From contig CAZMYW010000010.1 in the NCBI GenBank assembly GCA_964570625.1, forward strand, positions 26,288 to 90,287: a DNA stretch of 64,000 nt, read 5' to 3'. This document shows positions 1 to 8,361 of this stretch, piece after piece. This DNA comes from JBFLXB01 sp964570625. Its GTDB lineage: Bacteria; Nitrospirota; Nitrospiria; 2-01-FULL-66-17. Positions within the stretch are counted from its first letter, which is position 1, and every line of letters starts with the position of its first letter. Both the position numbers and the translations under genes were made by a program. The notes under the pieces are model-generated. The model was not told where the DNA came from and ran no database searches. It saw only the letters and a list, made by a program, of their open reading frames with translations.

Positions 1-73
1 TGTCCAAGCCCCATCAGCGTCGCGGAGCGTTGACCGGCCCATTTTGACCGGCCAACCTGGGCTCAAAAAACAA

Positions 74-103
74 AAAGCCCGGAGGGTGAGTACCCCGGGC
101 TTT
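74..103 (-). terminator. Rho-independent terminator of the cold-shock gene
   Basis: A nine-pair stem (AAAGCCCGG at 74-82 with CCGGGCTTT at 95-103) is followed, on the minus strand, by a T-rich run interrupted by one G. It lies 18 bases past the stop of the cold-shock gene, as expected for its transcript end. Confidence 0.85.
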
Positions 104-120
104 CGTCGTGTACCGTGTGA

Positions 121-321
121 CTAGGCTTTCGTCACGTTCGCCGCTTGTTTGCCTTTCGGACCATTCACGACCTCAAATTCAACCTCTTGACCTTCGTCCA
201 AAGATTTGAATCCATCACCTTGAATGGCGGAAAAGTGCACGAAGACATCGCTACCCTCTTGCGGAGTGATGAATCCGTAGCCCTTGCTGCCGTTGAACCA
301 CTTCACAGTTCCTTTTTCCAT
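121..321 (-). CDS. csp: Cold-shock domain protein (CspA family)
   Basis: This 66-residue protein is one cold-shock domain, the small OB-fold family that binds single-stranded RNA and DNA and melts RNA structure. Both nucleic-acid-binding motifs are present: KGYGFI (RNP1-like, near residues 13-18) and DVFVHF (RNP2-like, near 25-30). Length and the start MEKGTVKWFN are typical. A strong Shine-Dalgarno sequence (GGGAGGTGAC) sits about seven bases before the ATG. The gene has its own promoter (467-495), a leader of about 140 bases containing a terminator-like hairpin, and a terminator just downstream, so it is monocistronic. Which Csp paralogue it is cannot be told. Confidence 0.97.
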   Translation of the reverse strand: MEKGTVKWFNGSKGYGFITPQEGSDVFVHFSAIQGDGFKSLDEGQEVEFEVVNGPKGKQAANVTKA

Positions 322-383
322 ATGCTGTCACCTCCCTTCATCGGACTCGGGATCTCTCCCGGGGTATCGCAGCGAACGGAGGC

Positions 384-421
384 GCAAAAAAACCGCAGGC
401 ACACGTCCGTGCGCTGCGGTT
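384..421 (-). promoter_or_regulatory. Terminator-like hairpin in the csp leader
   Basis: On the minus strand the bases at 421-391 fold into AACCGCAG/CTGCGGTT with an inner GCAC/GTGC stem, directly followed by seven T residues (390-384). That is the form of an intrinsic terminator, yet it lies between the csp promoter and the csp start codon, about 65 bases before the gene. It could act as an attenuator or end a short leader RNA. Confidence 0.6.
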
Positions 422-466
422 GCTCTACTCTCACTCGACCTCTGACCACACAAGACACCTGACGCA

Positions 467-495
467 GTTGTACCATACCGGCAATTCCGCGTCAA
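467..495 (-). promoter_or_regulatory. Sigma-70-type promoter of csp
   Basis: Minus-strand -35 TTGACG (495-490), a 17-base spacer and -10 TACAAC (472-467). The predicted start is near 460, giving a leader of about 140 bases. Nine of twelve hexamer bases match consensus. Confidence 0.65.
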
Positions 496-522
496 CGTCT
501 TTCTCGTGCGCAGCGAATGGCG

Positions 523-552
523 TTGACGGATCGACACTCTCCCTGTTAGTCT
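523..552 (+). promoter_or_regulatory. Promoter of the radical SAM gene
   Basis: Plus-strand -35 TTGACG (523-528), 18-base spacer and -10 TAGTCT (547-552), divergent from the csp promoter. The predicted start is near 559. The 5' leader runs to an uncertain start codon (see the next gene). Confidence 0.45.
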
Positions 553-727
553 CACTGGCGCGTCGGAGGCCTATGCCAGTATCTCCTTCATTCCTGACCC
601 CATCCGTGCAGACTCTCGCTTTTTGTGAATCGAGCCGACCATCCGCGTCTTCCTAATCCATATCCGCGACCCCCAGTTTTACGCGCTGCCGGCCAAGACC
701 CGGGCCAAAAACGGCAATATCCGAGTC

Positions 728-2269
728 ATGGGCTTTCCGCCCATCGGCATCATGTCGCTCTCGTCCGTGCTCAAACGCGAGGGCCACGAATGCGTCATGT
801 TCGATCAGGCCAATCCCGACACGCCCAATGAGGTCATCATCGAGGAGATCCGCCGTCAGCGGCCCGATCTCGTCGGCATGAGTTTTCTGAGCACGACCAG
901 CTACCCCTATGCGAAGATTCTGGCCCGCCAGATCCGCGCGATGGATTCCACGGTGCGGCTCGCCTTCGGAGGGGTGTTCGCGTCGCTGAATGCCGGGCTG
1001 GTCAAGCTGCAGTGTCCCGAAGTCAATTTCGTGTGCCGCGGCGACGGCGAGCAGCTGATCCTCGATCTCCTGGCCCATCCCGACGATCTCGAAACCGTGC
1101 AGGGTCTGACGTGGATGAAAGACGGCCAGGTCATCAACAATCCCAACCGGACCACCGAACGCCATCTCGATCAGTGGCCCTTTCCGGACCGCGACAGCCT
1201 CAAACTCGACTTTATCGAATCGATGCCGCTCGACGTGCCGGCGGTGCTGTCGATGGAGCGCTTCACCACCATGCAAACCTCTCGCGGCTGTCCGTGGCCG
1301 TGCGTGTTTTGCGACATCCCGATCTTTAATGACGGAAAGTGGCGCTTTCGGAGCGCCGACCACGTGGTGGCCGAGTTCAAACACCTCAAGGAGCTCGGCT
1401 ACGGCGCCGTGTACTTTGTCGATGATCACTTCCTCCTTAAACCCAAACGGATCGAGGCGATTTGCGAAGGGATTATCCACGAGGGGATCGACATCGAATG
1501 GGGCGTGGAGGGACGGGTCGATTCGGTGTGCCAGCATCTCTTCCCCATCATGGCCAAAGCGCACTGCCGGACCATCATGTTCGGGATCGAAAGCGGCAGC
1601 CAGAAGGTGCTCGACCGACTCAAGAAGGAGCAGACCCTGGAAGATGTCGAATCCGCGGTGACCAATGCCAAGCAGGCCGGCATTGAGATCGTGCACGGGT
1701 TCTTTACGGTCGGCAATCCGGACGAAACCATCGAGGACATGCGGGCAACTTTCGATTTTGCGTCGCGGCTCCGGCTGGATACCTTCGGGTTCAATCGCTT
1801 GTGCGTCTACCGGGGGACGCCGCTCTGGCAAGAATACGTGCAGCGTGGTCTGGTCAACGACATCACCGACTGGTACAAGTACTTCAAGTGTTCGGAAATC
1901 GATCCCACCTGTCTGCCCGGTGAGGTCATCAACACCGAGCGCACCGCGGGCCTGAAGCGGCTCTTTTTCTACAAACTACGGCACTACCCGGTCCAGACGT
2001 TCACGCTGTTGCGCCGATTCCTCCGCTACATGCCGCTGCGCGACGTGCTCTACCTCATCACCAAGCCGTTCCTGGGGAAGAAGCGGGGGCAGACGAACGC
2101 CGAGGTGATCTCACGCGCGGTCGAGCATGGGGCGCTCAAGGACGCGGCCGCTCAACTCACGCAGGTGTCGGACGACGTGCTTGACCACGTGATTGCCGAG
2201 TCGAAGGCCGAACGCCTCCGCATTCAACGCGAGGCGGAAGGTTCTGCGGTGGTCGGCCCAAGGGGCTGA
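728..2269 (+). CDS. B12-binding radical SAM protein
   Basis: The protein has an N-terminal cobalamin-binding-like domain (roughly residues 1-150) and a radical SAM domain whose CxxxCxxC cluster motif is at residues 188-195 (GCPWPCVFC), binding a 4Fe-4S cluster and S-adenosylmethionine. The C-terminal part resembles class-B methyltransferase or BchE/HpnP-like enzymes. The substrate is not evident. The ATG at 728 is the first usual start in frame. However, the same frame upstream (641-727) reads IRVFLIHIRDPQFYALPAKT and onward, which is the normal beginning of this family, and no ATG, GTG or TTG lies between there and the stop at 626. The true start is therefore unresolved and the listed 513 residues are probably short by about 30. 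Confidence 0.85.
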   Translation: MGFPPIGIMSLSSVLKREGHECVMFDQANPDTPNEVIIEEIRRQRPDLVGMSFLSTTSYPYAKILARQIRAMDSTVRLAFGGVFASLNAGLVKLQCPEVNFVCRGDGEQLILDLLAHPDDLETVQGLTWMKDGQVINNPNRTTERHLDQWPFPDRDSLKLDFIESMPLDVPAVLSMERFTTMQTSRGCPWPCVFCDIPIFNDGKWRFRSADHVVAEFKHLKELGYGAVYFVDDHFLLKPKRIEAICEGIIHEGIDIEWGVEGRVDSVCQHLFPIMAKAHCRTIMFGIESGSQKVLDRLKKEQTLEDVESAVTNAKQAGIEIVHGFFTVGNPDETIEDMRATFDFASRLRLDTFGFNRLCVYRGTPLWQEYVQRGLVNDITDWYKYFKCSEIDPTCLPGEVINTERTAGLKRLFFYKLRHYPVQTFTLLRRFLRYMPLRDVLYLITKPFLGKKRGQTNAEVISRAVEHGALKDAAAQLTQVSDDVLDHVIAESKAERLRIQREAEGSAVVGPRG

Positions 2270-2307
2270 GTTCGCGCACGACCCAACGGGATAGTCAACG
2301 TCCCTAC

Positions 2308-3207
2308 TCAATAGGTTGTCACGCAGCACACCGGAATCCGCACGGTGAGTTGCATGTCGGGCGCGGCTTCGGTCAGGCCGGCCGACAACGTCAGGTTGAC
2401 GCTCGTCTTGTTGCCCACCCGGAAGGAATAGCCCAGCAGTAAACTGCCCACGTGCGTCGTCATCGCGTTGGGGATCTGAACACCACCCTGCCGGTCCTTG
2501 CCGATCACGCTGTGGTCATACCCGATGCTGAACGACATCCGTTCGTTCAGCGCGAAGCCCATGCCGAAATTGATCCCGATCGAATCACCGGGATTGACGG
2601 TCCCGATTGTTTCGCCCAGATTGCGCGGAACACTCCAGAGATAGCTCAGGTTCCCGAACAACACCGCGGGGTCCGACGGATAGATCAGGGTAAGGCTGGG
2701 TTGCACGCCCCAAAACCCCGATCCAGTGGGAAGCTCTGTCGGTAGATTGGTGTCAGGATCGACCTCAACCTGAAACGGATTTTTCCCCGTGTGGGATTTG
2801 ACCCTCAAATTCCCGATAAAGTAGGGTTGCCCCCCTTGTCCACTGTTGATTTGGTAGCGGATGGCCGCCTCGATATCGCCCAGGCCTCGACCGCCCACGT
2901 TGAAGACCGAGTCCTCGGTGACGCCAATTTCCGCCGCGCGGCCGGTGGTGGTGTCGTTTCGTGACACATAGGGGAATTTCACCTCCCCTTCGATGCGATT
3001 GGTCACGCCCAGACGTAACGCGAGCGCGCCGATAGCCGTGTCGCGATTGATTTCCCGTACTTCGATCACGCCGACCGTGATCTTGGGAATCACGGTAAAC
3101 CCGATCAGGGCGACACGGTTGCTGGAGGAATTCGCATACTGTAGGGACGACTCAACGACCAATTTCCCCTGAGGTGTCAACACCCCGGGTTGATCGGACG
3201 TGATCAC
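2308..3207 (-). CDS. Outer-membrane beta-barrel protein lacking a signal peptide
   Basis: About 299 residues made of alternating hydrophobic and polar strands with glycine-rich turns, resembling transporter-type beta-barrels of the MetA-pathway/phenol-transport group. The reading frame opens at a GTG only five codons after a stop. The protein begins directly with what looks like mature sequence (SDQPGVLTPQGKLVVE), and no signal peptide or Shine-Dalgarno sequence is visible upstream in any frame. The 5' end is probably lost or frameshifted, so export is doubtful. The C terminus (VCCVTTY) also lacks the usual final phenylalanine. It converges on the radical SAM gene with a short gap. The specific substrate is unknown. 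Confidence 0.6.
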   Translation of the reverse strand: MITSDQPGVLTPQGKLVVESSLQYANSSSNRVALIGFTVIPKITVGVIEVREINRDTAIGALALRLGVTNRIEGEVKFPYVSRNDTTTGRAAEIGVTEDSVFNVGGRGLGDIEAAIRYQINSGQGGQPYFIGNLRVKSHTGKNPFQVEVDPDTNLPTELPTGSGFWGVQPSLTLIYPSDPAVLFGNLSYLWSVPRNLGETIGTVNPGDSIGINFGMGFALNERMSFSIGYDHSVIGKDRQGGVQIPNAMTTHVGSLLLGYSFRVGNKTSVNLTLSAGLTEAAPDMQLTVRIPVCCVTTY

Positions 3208-3390
3208 AGTACGGGTCTGAACCTATTTCGGGAACACCTCACTCCGGCGTTCATCAACCTGCGTCCCTTCTAACACTCCCAACCCGGGGACCTGGACGCA
3301 GACCCTGCCCATCCCAACCATAACTAGATTGCTTTTGGTCCGTGACGCGCACCGTAACTGCAACTGATGTGACGCCTGAGCGCTTTGCGC
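3208..3390. other. Non-coding part of a gap of about 380 bases
   Basis: I see no gene, RNA or repeat here. The second half of the gap (3391-3586) holds a promoter and leader for the following gene. No preQ1-riboswitch-like sequence was recognised in that leader. Confidence 0.4.
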
Positions 3391-3420
3391 TTGACACCTG
3401 AACGTGCCCTCCACTAGGAT
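3391..3420 (+). promoter_or_regulatory. Promoter for the queuosine-precursor transporter
   Basis: TTGACA (3391-3396), 18-base spacer and TAGGAT (3415-3420). The predicted start is near 3427 with a leader of about 160 bases. The same TTGACACCT...TAGGAT arrangement recurs at 7407. Confidence 0.55.
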
Positions 3421-3586
3421 CGTCTCCATCTTCCTGGGTGCGTTCGATGGCACGCCGTTGCGACCGCATCTCGGTCGGTTTCAGTCCCGCCGTTCTGTCC
3501 AAGCCTACTGATTCTTTCGCTTCGCTCGCTGATTCAGCCTCGCGCCCTTTTCGTGGCCCACGCTCATCTCCGTTCGACAACAAGAC

Positions 3587-4310
3587 ATGACTGACCCGTC
3601 CCCACGGGAAATCATCCGCACAGACGGTTACGACCTTCATCGGTCGCTCGTGTGGTTCGATGTTCTGGCCGTGGCGTTCGTGTCGACGTTGCTCATCTCA
3701 AACGTCATCGCGCAAAAACTGATCAGCGTGGGTCCCTTCACCCTGACGGCCGCGATTCTGATCTTTCCGATCGCGTACATCTTCGGAGACGCGCTCACCG
3801 AAGTCTACGGATACGCCAGAACGCGACGCATCATTTGGATGGGGCTGCTCGTGAATCTCTTCATGGCGGTGATGACCTGGGTAGCCATACTCATGCCGCC
3901 GGCTCCCGGGTGGCCGTCCCAACATGAATTTGAGACGGCCTTGGGCTTCGTTCCCAGGATCGTCGTCGCCTCGATGCTCGGGTATTGGGCCGGGGAGTTC
4001 GCGAACTCCTACGTCCTCGCAAGGTTGAAGATCCTGACGGAACGGCCGGATGCTCTGGGTACGTACCATCTCGTCCACCATCGTCGGAGAAGGTGTGGAT
4101 ACGGCGATTTTTGTGAGCGTCGGACTCGGAGGAATTCTGAGCCCGTCGCTCTTGGTCGACACCGCCATCGCCGCCTGGATCGTGAAGGTGGCATACGAGG
4201 CGGCCACTCCGATGACCTATCTTCTGGTCGGCTTCTTGAAACGAGAGGAAGGGTTTGACCAGTTCGATGGTCGAACCAATTTTAACCCCTTCAAGCTCTC
4301 GACTCCATAG
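3587..4310 (+). pseudogene. yhhQ: Queuosine precursor transporter (YhhQ/VUT family), frameshifted
   Basis: The first frame (3587 to about 4050) encodes an integral membrane protein of the YhhQ/VUT family, which imports queuosine precursors. It has the typical ISNVIAQKLISVGPFTLTAA and FGDALTEVYGYARTR segments. Near 4045 the homology jumps to another frame, which continues MLWVRTISSTIVGEGVDT and then ATPMTYLLVGFLKREEGFD to a stop at 4310. Removing one C from the CGGCCGG at about 4041-4047 would restore one protein of about 240 residues, the normal length. As written, the first frame reads on to a stop at 4258 with an unrelated arginine-rich tail. This is either a real one-base frameshift or a sequencing error. 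Confidence 0.8.
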
Positions 4311-4393
4311 TTCAGGAAATCTGTCTCCGTCGGCTCGCGGCACGACTCCGTGACCGTCGGTCTATCGTGTGTCCGGTACCTGCCTCAGACACC

Positions 4394-4423
4394 TTGGACC
4401 TTGCGATATCCACGTGTTATCTT
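4394..4423 (+). promoter_or_regulatory. Possible promoter of the membrane protein gene
   Basis: TTGGAC (4394-4399), 18-base spacer and TATCTT (4418-4423), with a predicted start about 20 bases before the ATG at 4450. The match is moderate. Confidence 0.35.
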
Positions 4424-4449
4424 TTCCCGCGGTTTTACCGAGGGGGTCC

Positions 4450-5394
4450 ATGGATAACGACCGCGTGTGGGTCCTAGAGGACCCCGACGAACGGCCTCAC
4501 GGTCGCAAGAAACCTCGTGGCGACCACGCGTCGCGTCCACAGAAGAGTCCGGCGGTGGCCTTCACGCTGTCGATCCTCGTCTGGGGGGGCGGACAGATCT
4601 ACAACCATCAGGGCAATATCGCCACCCTTCTTATCCTCCTGATGGTGAATTTCTACGTGGACCCTGCCTTGATCTGGATGTATCGAGAACCACTGTTCAC
4701 GCTGCTCAGAGGGTTCGGCATCACCCCTTCGCAGATGCTGGCTGCCGTGACCCTCTGCTACTTCTCCGGATTGCTGGTCTGGTTGTCTAGCGCCGAACAA
4801 GCTTACCGCCGGACCACCGCGAGGCGAACCAACGCCTTTCGCGGAGTCAACAGCGCATGGATTCCGGCGGTGTGCTCGTTGGTCCTTCCGGGGTGGGGAC
4901 AGTTCCTGAACGGTCAGGCCGAAAAAGGGGCGCTCTTTCTGCTGGTCGCCCTGCTGGGGTTTTTCTCTGTGCCCGCTATCCTGGTCATTTGGCTCTTTTG
5001 GCCGGCACTCGAGACAGTCGCTGACCGATTGTTTTGGGAATGGCTCCTGATCGTCATCTTCTGTCTGGCCACAATGGTATTGCTGCTCTGGCCGCTCAAC
5101 TGCTTCGATGCGCTCAGAGTCAGCCTTGATGAAACGAAGAAGGAGCCGGTGCTCAAGCGACTGGAGTATGCCAACAATCGCCGCCGGATGTTCGGGTGGG
5201 AACGAGGCGTATTCCCCTTCTTCAAACAGACCGTCATGTTCGCGCTGTTCCTGGTCCTCTGTTCTGCGATCGCCTACTACTCTTTCCCGCACGACTACTA
5301 CGTCACCGTCCTCCAGCGCCTTCAGGTCCAATTGTCTCAGCGCCAGATGGTGCTGATCCCTCAATTGATCGACCGCTTGTTACACCAGGCGTAA
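4450..5394 (+). CDS. Polytopic membrane protein of unknown function
   Basis: A 314-residue protein with a charged N terminus (residues 1-35) and about six hydrophobic segments. Two segments sit in repeated contexts of the form VWGGGQIYNHQGNIA and LPGWGQFLNGQAEKGA. This WGQ-x-x-NGQ pattern is typical of small DUF5683/TM2-like membrane modules, so the protein may contain two such units. The ATG at 4450 is preferred to an earlier frame opening because GAGGGGG lies just before it. No catalytic motif is visible. It stands alone between a broken transporter and a secreted repeat protein, which gives no clue to function. Confidence 0.75.
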   Translation: MDNDRVWVLEDPDERPHGRKKPRGDHASRPQKSPAVAFTLSILVWGGGQIYNHQGNIATLLILLMVNFYVDPALIWMYREPLFTLLRGFGITPSQMLAAVTLCYFSGLLVWLSSAEQAYRRTTARRTNAFRGVNSAWIPAVCSLVLPGWGQFLNGQAEKGALFLLVALLGFFSVPAILVIWLFWPALETVADRLFWEWLLIVIFCLATMVLLLWPLNCFDALRVSLDETKKEPVLKRLEYANNRRRMFGWERGVFPFFKQTVMFALFLVLCSAIAYYSFPHDYYVTVLQRLQVQLSQRQMVLIPQLIDRLLHQA

Positions 5395-5531
5395 CACCGA
5401 CCACTCAAATCCGCGGGCAGCCTTGAGCGCGTTCCAAGGACCGGCACGGTTCCTCTGCGATTGACTTCAGGTCCGTTGGTGGCGCAAGGTAGCGGCGTTT
5501 CCCAACGCACACTGAAGGATCGAGAACTGTT

Positions 5532-6902
5532 ATGCGCCCTCTGGCCCACCATCGGATACTGTTGTTCTTCACCGCGGTGTCTCTCGTCTTCCCCGCCGCG
5601 GTTCGTGGTGACAACACGGGCCAGCCGCCCTCCCCAGGCAACACCGCGACCGCAGGCTTTCGCATGGCCGACGCGCCTCAACCGATGTCTCCCAGTACGA
5701 GCGTGGGCCAAGCCGCTGCCACCGACTCTTCCGGCAATGTTTTCATAGGGGGTTATACCTCTGGAAGCTTTGAGGGCCAGACCAACGCCGGAATGCTCGA
5801 CGGGTTCGTGACCAAGTACAGCCCTCAGGGCGCTGCGCTATGGACGCGCCAACTGGGCACCGCAGGCTCCGACGTCGTCCAAGCTGTAGCCACCGACGCC
5901 GCCGGAAATATCGGCGTTACCGGGTACACCTACGGCAGCTTCGACAGCCAAGCCGCCGCCGGACTCACCGATCTCTTCGTCGCCAAATACGACCCCACGG
6001 GCGTGCGACTCTGGATCCGACAACTCGGCACCTCGAGCCTCGACCAGGCCAACGGCATCGCGATCGATCCGGCCGGTATCGTATATGTCACGGGGTTTAC
6101 CGAAGGCAACCTCGACAGCGGGACCACCGTTGGACTCTCCGACATCTTCTTGGTCAAGTACGATGCCCAGGGCGTTCAGCTCTGGACCCGACAACTCGGC
6201 ACACCCAGTTCGGACGTCGCTCGAGCTGTCGCCACCGACGCCGCCGGCCACATCTACCTGACGGGGTCGACGTATGGCCAGTTGAATCGCGGCACGTCCA
6301 ACGCAGGGTTCTCCGATTTCTTCGTAGCAAAATACGACGCTCAGGGCACCGCCCTCTGGACCCGCCAGTTCGGCACGCCGAGCTTCGATCATGCGTACGG
6401 CATCGCCACGGACCGTCAAGGAGCCGTGTACATCAGCGGGTCTACTTACGGCAGCCTCGATGGAAACCGGAGGGTTGGGCAGTCCGATCTCTTCGTGGCC
6501 AAATATAACCCCCAGGGTACGAAACTCTGGATCCGCCAGCTCGGCACACCCGGGTCAGACGTTGCCCATGCCGTCTCCACCGACGCCGCCGGGAACGTCT
6601 ACGTCGCGGGCTATACCAACGACAGCCTCGATGGCAATCCCGCAACCGGACGGTCCGATCTGTTCGTCGTTAAGTACGATCCCCACGCGGCTAAGCTCTG
6701 GACCCGCCAACTCGGCACGCCCAGCTCGGACGTCGCTCGAGCCGTCGCCACCGATGCCGCAGGCAACGTCTACGTCACGGGCAATACGAACGACAGCCTC
6801 GACGGCAGTTCACGAACCGGGCTTTCCGACCTGTTCGTCATCAAGTACGATGCGCAGGGCGCCAAGCTGTTGACCAGCCAACTAGGCCCTCCCAGATCCT
6901 AA
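5532..6902 (+). CDS. Secreted SBBP-type beta-propeller repeat protein
   Basis: 456 residues with a signal peptide (residues 1-25, ending in AAVRG). About seven tandem units of roughly 52 residues follow, each reading LWTRQLGTPSSDVARAVATD, then AAGNVYVTG, then SDLFVVKYD. These are SBBP repeats, which form beta-propeller-like folds in secreted or surface proteins. The DNA repeats are equally regular, showing recent duplication inside the gene. There are no catalytic residues and no anchor motif after the signal peptide. The start follows from the signal peptide, and no clear Shine-Dalgarno sequence was seen. Function is unknown; adhesion or a structural surface role would be guesses. Confidence 0.85.
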   Translation: MRPLAHHRILLFFTAVSLVFPAAVRGDNTGQPPSPGNTATAGFRMADAPQPMSPSTSVGQAAATDSSGNVFIGGYTSGSFEGQTNAGMLDGFVTKYSPQGAALWTRQLGTAGSDVVQAVATDAAGNIGVTGYTYGSFDSQAAAGLTDLFVAKYDPTGVRLWIRQLGTSSLDQANGIAIDPAGIVYVTGFTEGNLDSGTTVGLSDIFLVKYDAQGVQLWTRQLGTPSSDVARAVATDAAGHIYLTGSTYGQLNRGTSNAGFSDFFVAKYDAQGTALWTRQFGTPSFDHAYGIATDRQGAVYISGSTYGSLDGNRRVGQSDLFVAKYNPQGTKLWIRQLGTPGSDVAHAVSTDAAGNVYVAGYTNDSLDGNPATGRSDLFVVKYDPHAAKLWTRQLGTPSSDVARAVATDAAGNVYVTGNTNDSLDGSSRTGLSDLFVIKYDAQGAKLLTSQLGPPRS

Positions 6903-6977
6903 CACCCCCAGCCGCGATTCAAACAGACTCTGGCTCCGCTCAAGTCGAGTCGATCCTACCCACGGACCCTGAAGCTC

Positions 6978-7007
6978 TTGCCTTTCTCTCACCCTACGCT
7001 CTACACT
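6978..7007 (+). promoter_or_regulatory. Promoter of the GYD gene
   Basis: TTGCCT (6978-6983), 18-base spacer and TACACT (7002-7007). The predicted start is near 7014, about 33 bases before the ATG at 7047. Confidence 0.5.
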
Positions 7008-7046
7008 GATGGGCGATTTGGGACTCACTTCCTCAGGGAGGCGGAC

Positions 7047-7334
7047 ATGGCGACGTATATCATGCTCAGCACGCTGACCGACGACGGACGCAAGACCTTG
7101 AAGGCCAATCCCACCCGCGTCAAGGAAGTCAACAAGGAGATCGAAGCGATGGGCGCGAAGGTCGTGGCTCAATACGCGGTGTTGGGGCCGTATGACTTCG
7201 TCAACGTGGTGGAAGCGCCCGACAATCACGCAATCGCAAGAATCTCGGTGGAGCTCGGATCGCGCGGCACCGTGCAGTTCCTCACCATGCCGGCGGTGCC
7301 GATCGATGAATTCATCAAAGGCCTGAAGCGATAA
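7047..7334 (+). CDS. GYD domain protein
   Basis: A 95-residue protein that is entirely one GYD domain, a small ferredoxin-like alpha/beta fold of unknown function found in many bacteria and archaea. It has the characteristic YIMLSTLTDDGRKTLKANPT opening and the central VLGPYDFVNVVEAPD segment that gives the family its name. The ATG at 7047 is chosen because it follows CAGGGAGGCGG at normal spacing and matches the family length. The gene appears to be monocistronic. Confidence 0.9.
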   Translation: MATYIMLSTLTDDGRKTLKANPTRVKEVNKEIEAMGAKVVAQYAVLGPYDFVNVVEAPDNHAIARISVELGSRGTVQFLTMPAVPIDEFIKGLKR

Positions 7335-7713
7335 AACGACCGCGCAGGCGTCTCCCACTGCACGTCGTCACGCGCGCCTGACGACTTTTGCCCGCGTCTT
7401 CCCGTCTTGACACCTCGTCTTCCGCTCGGATAGGATCCGGCCGCTGTTCAGCATGTGCTCGAAATCCGTGGCGTCGAGACTCCGGCTTTCCTCCATTCCT
7501 GCTGTTCGCGCCTCCGGGTGCCACTCCCCATCGTCAACCGAACTGATTGCACCCATCAGGGTAAGCATCCCGCGTCGACTGGGGAAAAAGACCCTCCAAG
7601 GCACAAGTGCTCAGCGTTCATCCGCAGCGTAATCTAATGGTGGTCGATTGCCCCTGAAACCTGAGCATCGCCACAAACCAGTTGTTCATGTTCATTCAAC
7701 CTGGAGGGTCTCG
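7335..7713 (+). other. Intergenic leader region before the YceI gene
   Basis: No gene is supported here. The stretch contains a promoter at 7407-7436 and a long leader of about 270 bases with no recognisable riboswitch. Confidence 0.45.
7407..7436 (+). promoter_or_regulatory. Promoter for the YceI gene
   Basis: TTGACA (7407-7412), 18-base spacer and TAGGAT (7431-7436). It has the same hexamers and spacing as the promoter at 3391 and shares the CCT after the -35. Confidence 0.55.
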
Positions 7714-8331
7714 ATGAAACACGTGTTGAGTCGATTGGTTCGGACGGTCTTCGTAGGTGCTGTGATCGCAGGTCTTCCTGCCTGGGCTCAGGCAGAGATG
7801 GCGCGTTACAACGTGGACCTTGATCACTCCATCATCGGGTTTGAAGTGGCCCATCTGGTCGTCTCGAAGACCACCGGACGATTTACCGACTACCAAAGCT
7901 TCGTGGTGATGGATCCCGAAAAAAAAGAATTCAAAACCATCGAGGCAGTCATTCAAACAGCGTCCGTTAACACAAATCACAAGAAACGTGACGAACACCT
8001 CCGGAGCGCAGATTTCTTCAACGTTGCGAAATTCCCGACCATGGCATACAAGATGAAAAGGTATACCAAGAACGGTGATCAATACACTGCGGTCGGAGAT
8101 CTCACCCTGCTGGGAGTAACTAAAGAAATCACGCTGACCGGAACGTTCAACGGAACGATCGCGGACCCATTCGGAGGAACTAGAGCCGGGTTCTCCGCAG
8201 AAGGAACCATCAATCGGAAAGACTTTGGATTGGTGTGGGCGAAACTCCTTGATAACGGCGGGGCAGTGGTCGGCGACACGGTCAAGATCAAGATCGAGAT
8301 CGAAGCGATCAAGGAAAAGAAACCAGGGTAA
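7714..8331 (+). CDS. YceI family periplasmic lipid-binding protein
   Basis: 205 residues. An N-terminal signal peptide (about residues 1-25, ending AWAQA) precedes a YceI domain, a lipocalin-like barrel that binds isoprenoid-type lipids in the periplasm. Family signatures include YNVDLDHSIIGFEVAHLVVS, KRDEHLRSADFFNVAKFPTM and GDLTLLGVTKEITL. The ATG at 7714 is preceded by CTGGAGGG and gives a proper signal peptide, so it is chosen over an in-frame start 66 bases earlier. A 15-pair inverted repeat follows the gene. Confidence 0.93.
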   Translation: MKHVLSRLVRTVFVGAVIAGLPAWAQAEMARYNVDLDHSIIGFEVAHLVVSKTTGRFTDYQSFVVMDPEKKEFKTIEAVIQTASVNTNHKKRDEHLRSADFFNVAKFPTMAYKMKRYTKNGDQYTAVGDLTLLGVTKEITLTGTFNGTIADPFGGTRAGFSAEGTINRKDFGLVWAKLLDNGGAVVGDTVKIKIEIEAIKEKKPG

Positions 8332-8361
8332 AGAATCAAGCGGCTGTTTCGTGTTGCTTGA

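Noticed and set aside
490..528. Inverted repeat CGTCAACG/CGTTGACG as an operator
   Set aside because: It is explained by the two divergent -35 hexamers (TTGACG on each strand) of the csp and radical SAM promoters.
653..1831. Long minus-strand frame of 392 codons
   Set aside because: It lies wholly opposite the radical SAM gene, lacks any family motif and is the usual antisense frame of GC-rich coding DNA.
3427..3586. preQ1 riboswitch before the queuosine transporter
   Set aside because: The leader is long enough, but I could not find the short conserved preQ1 aptamer pattern.
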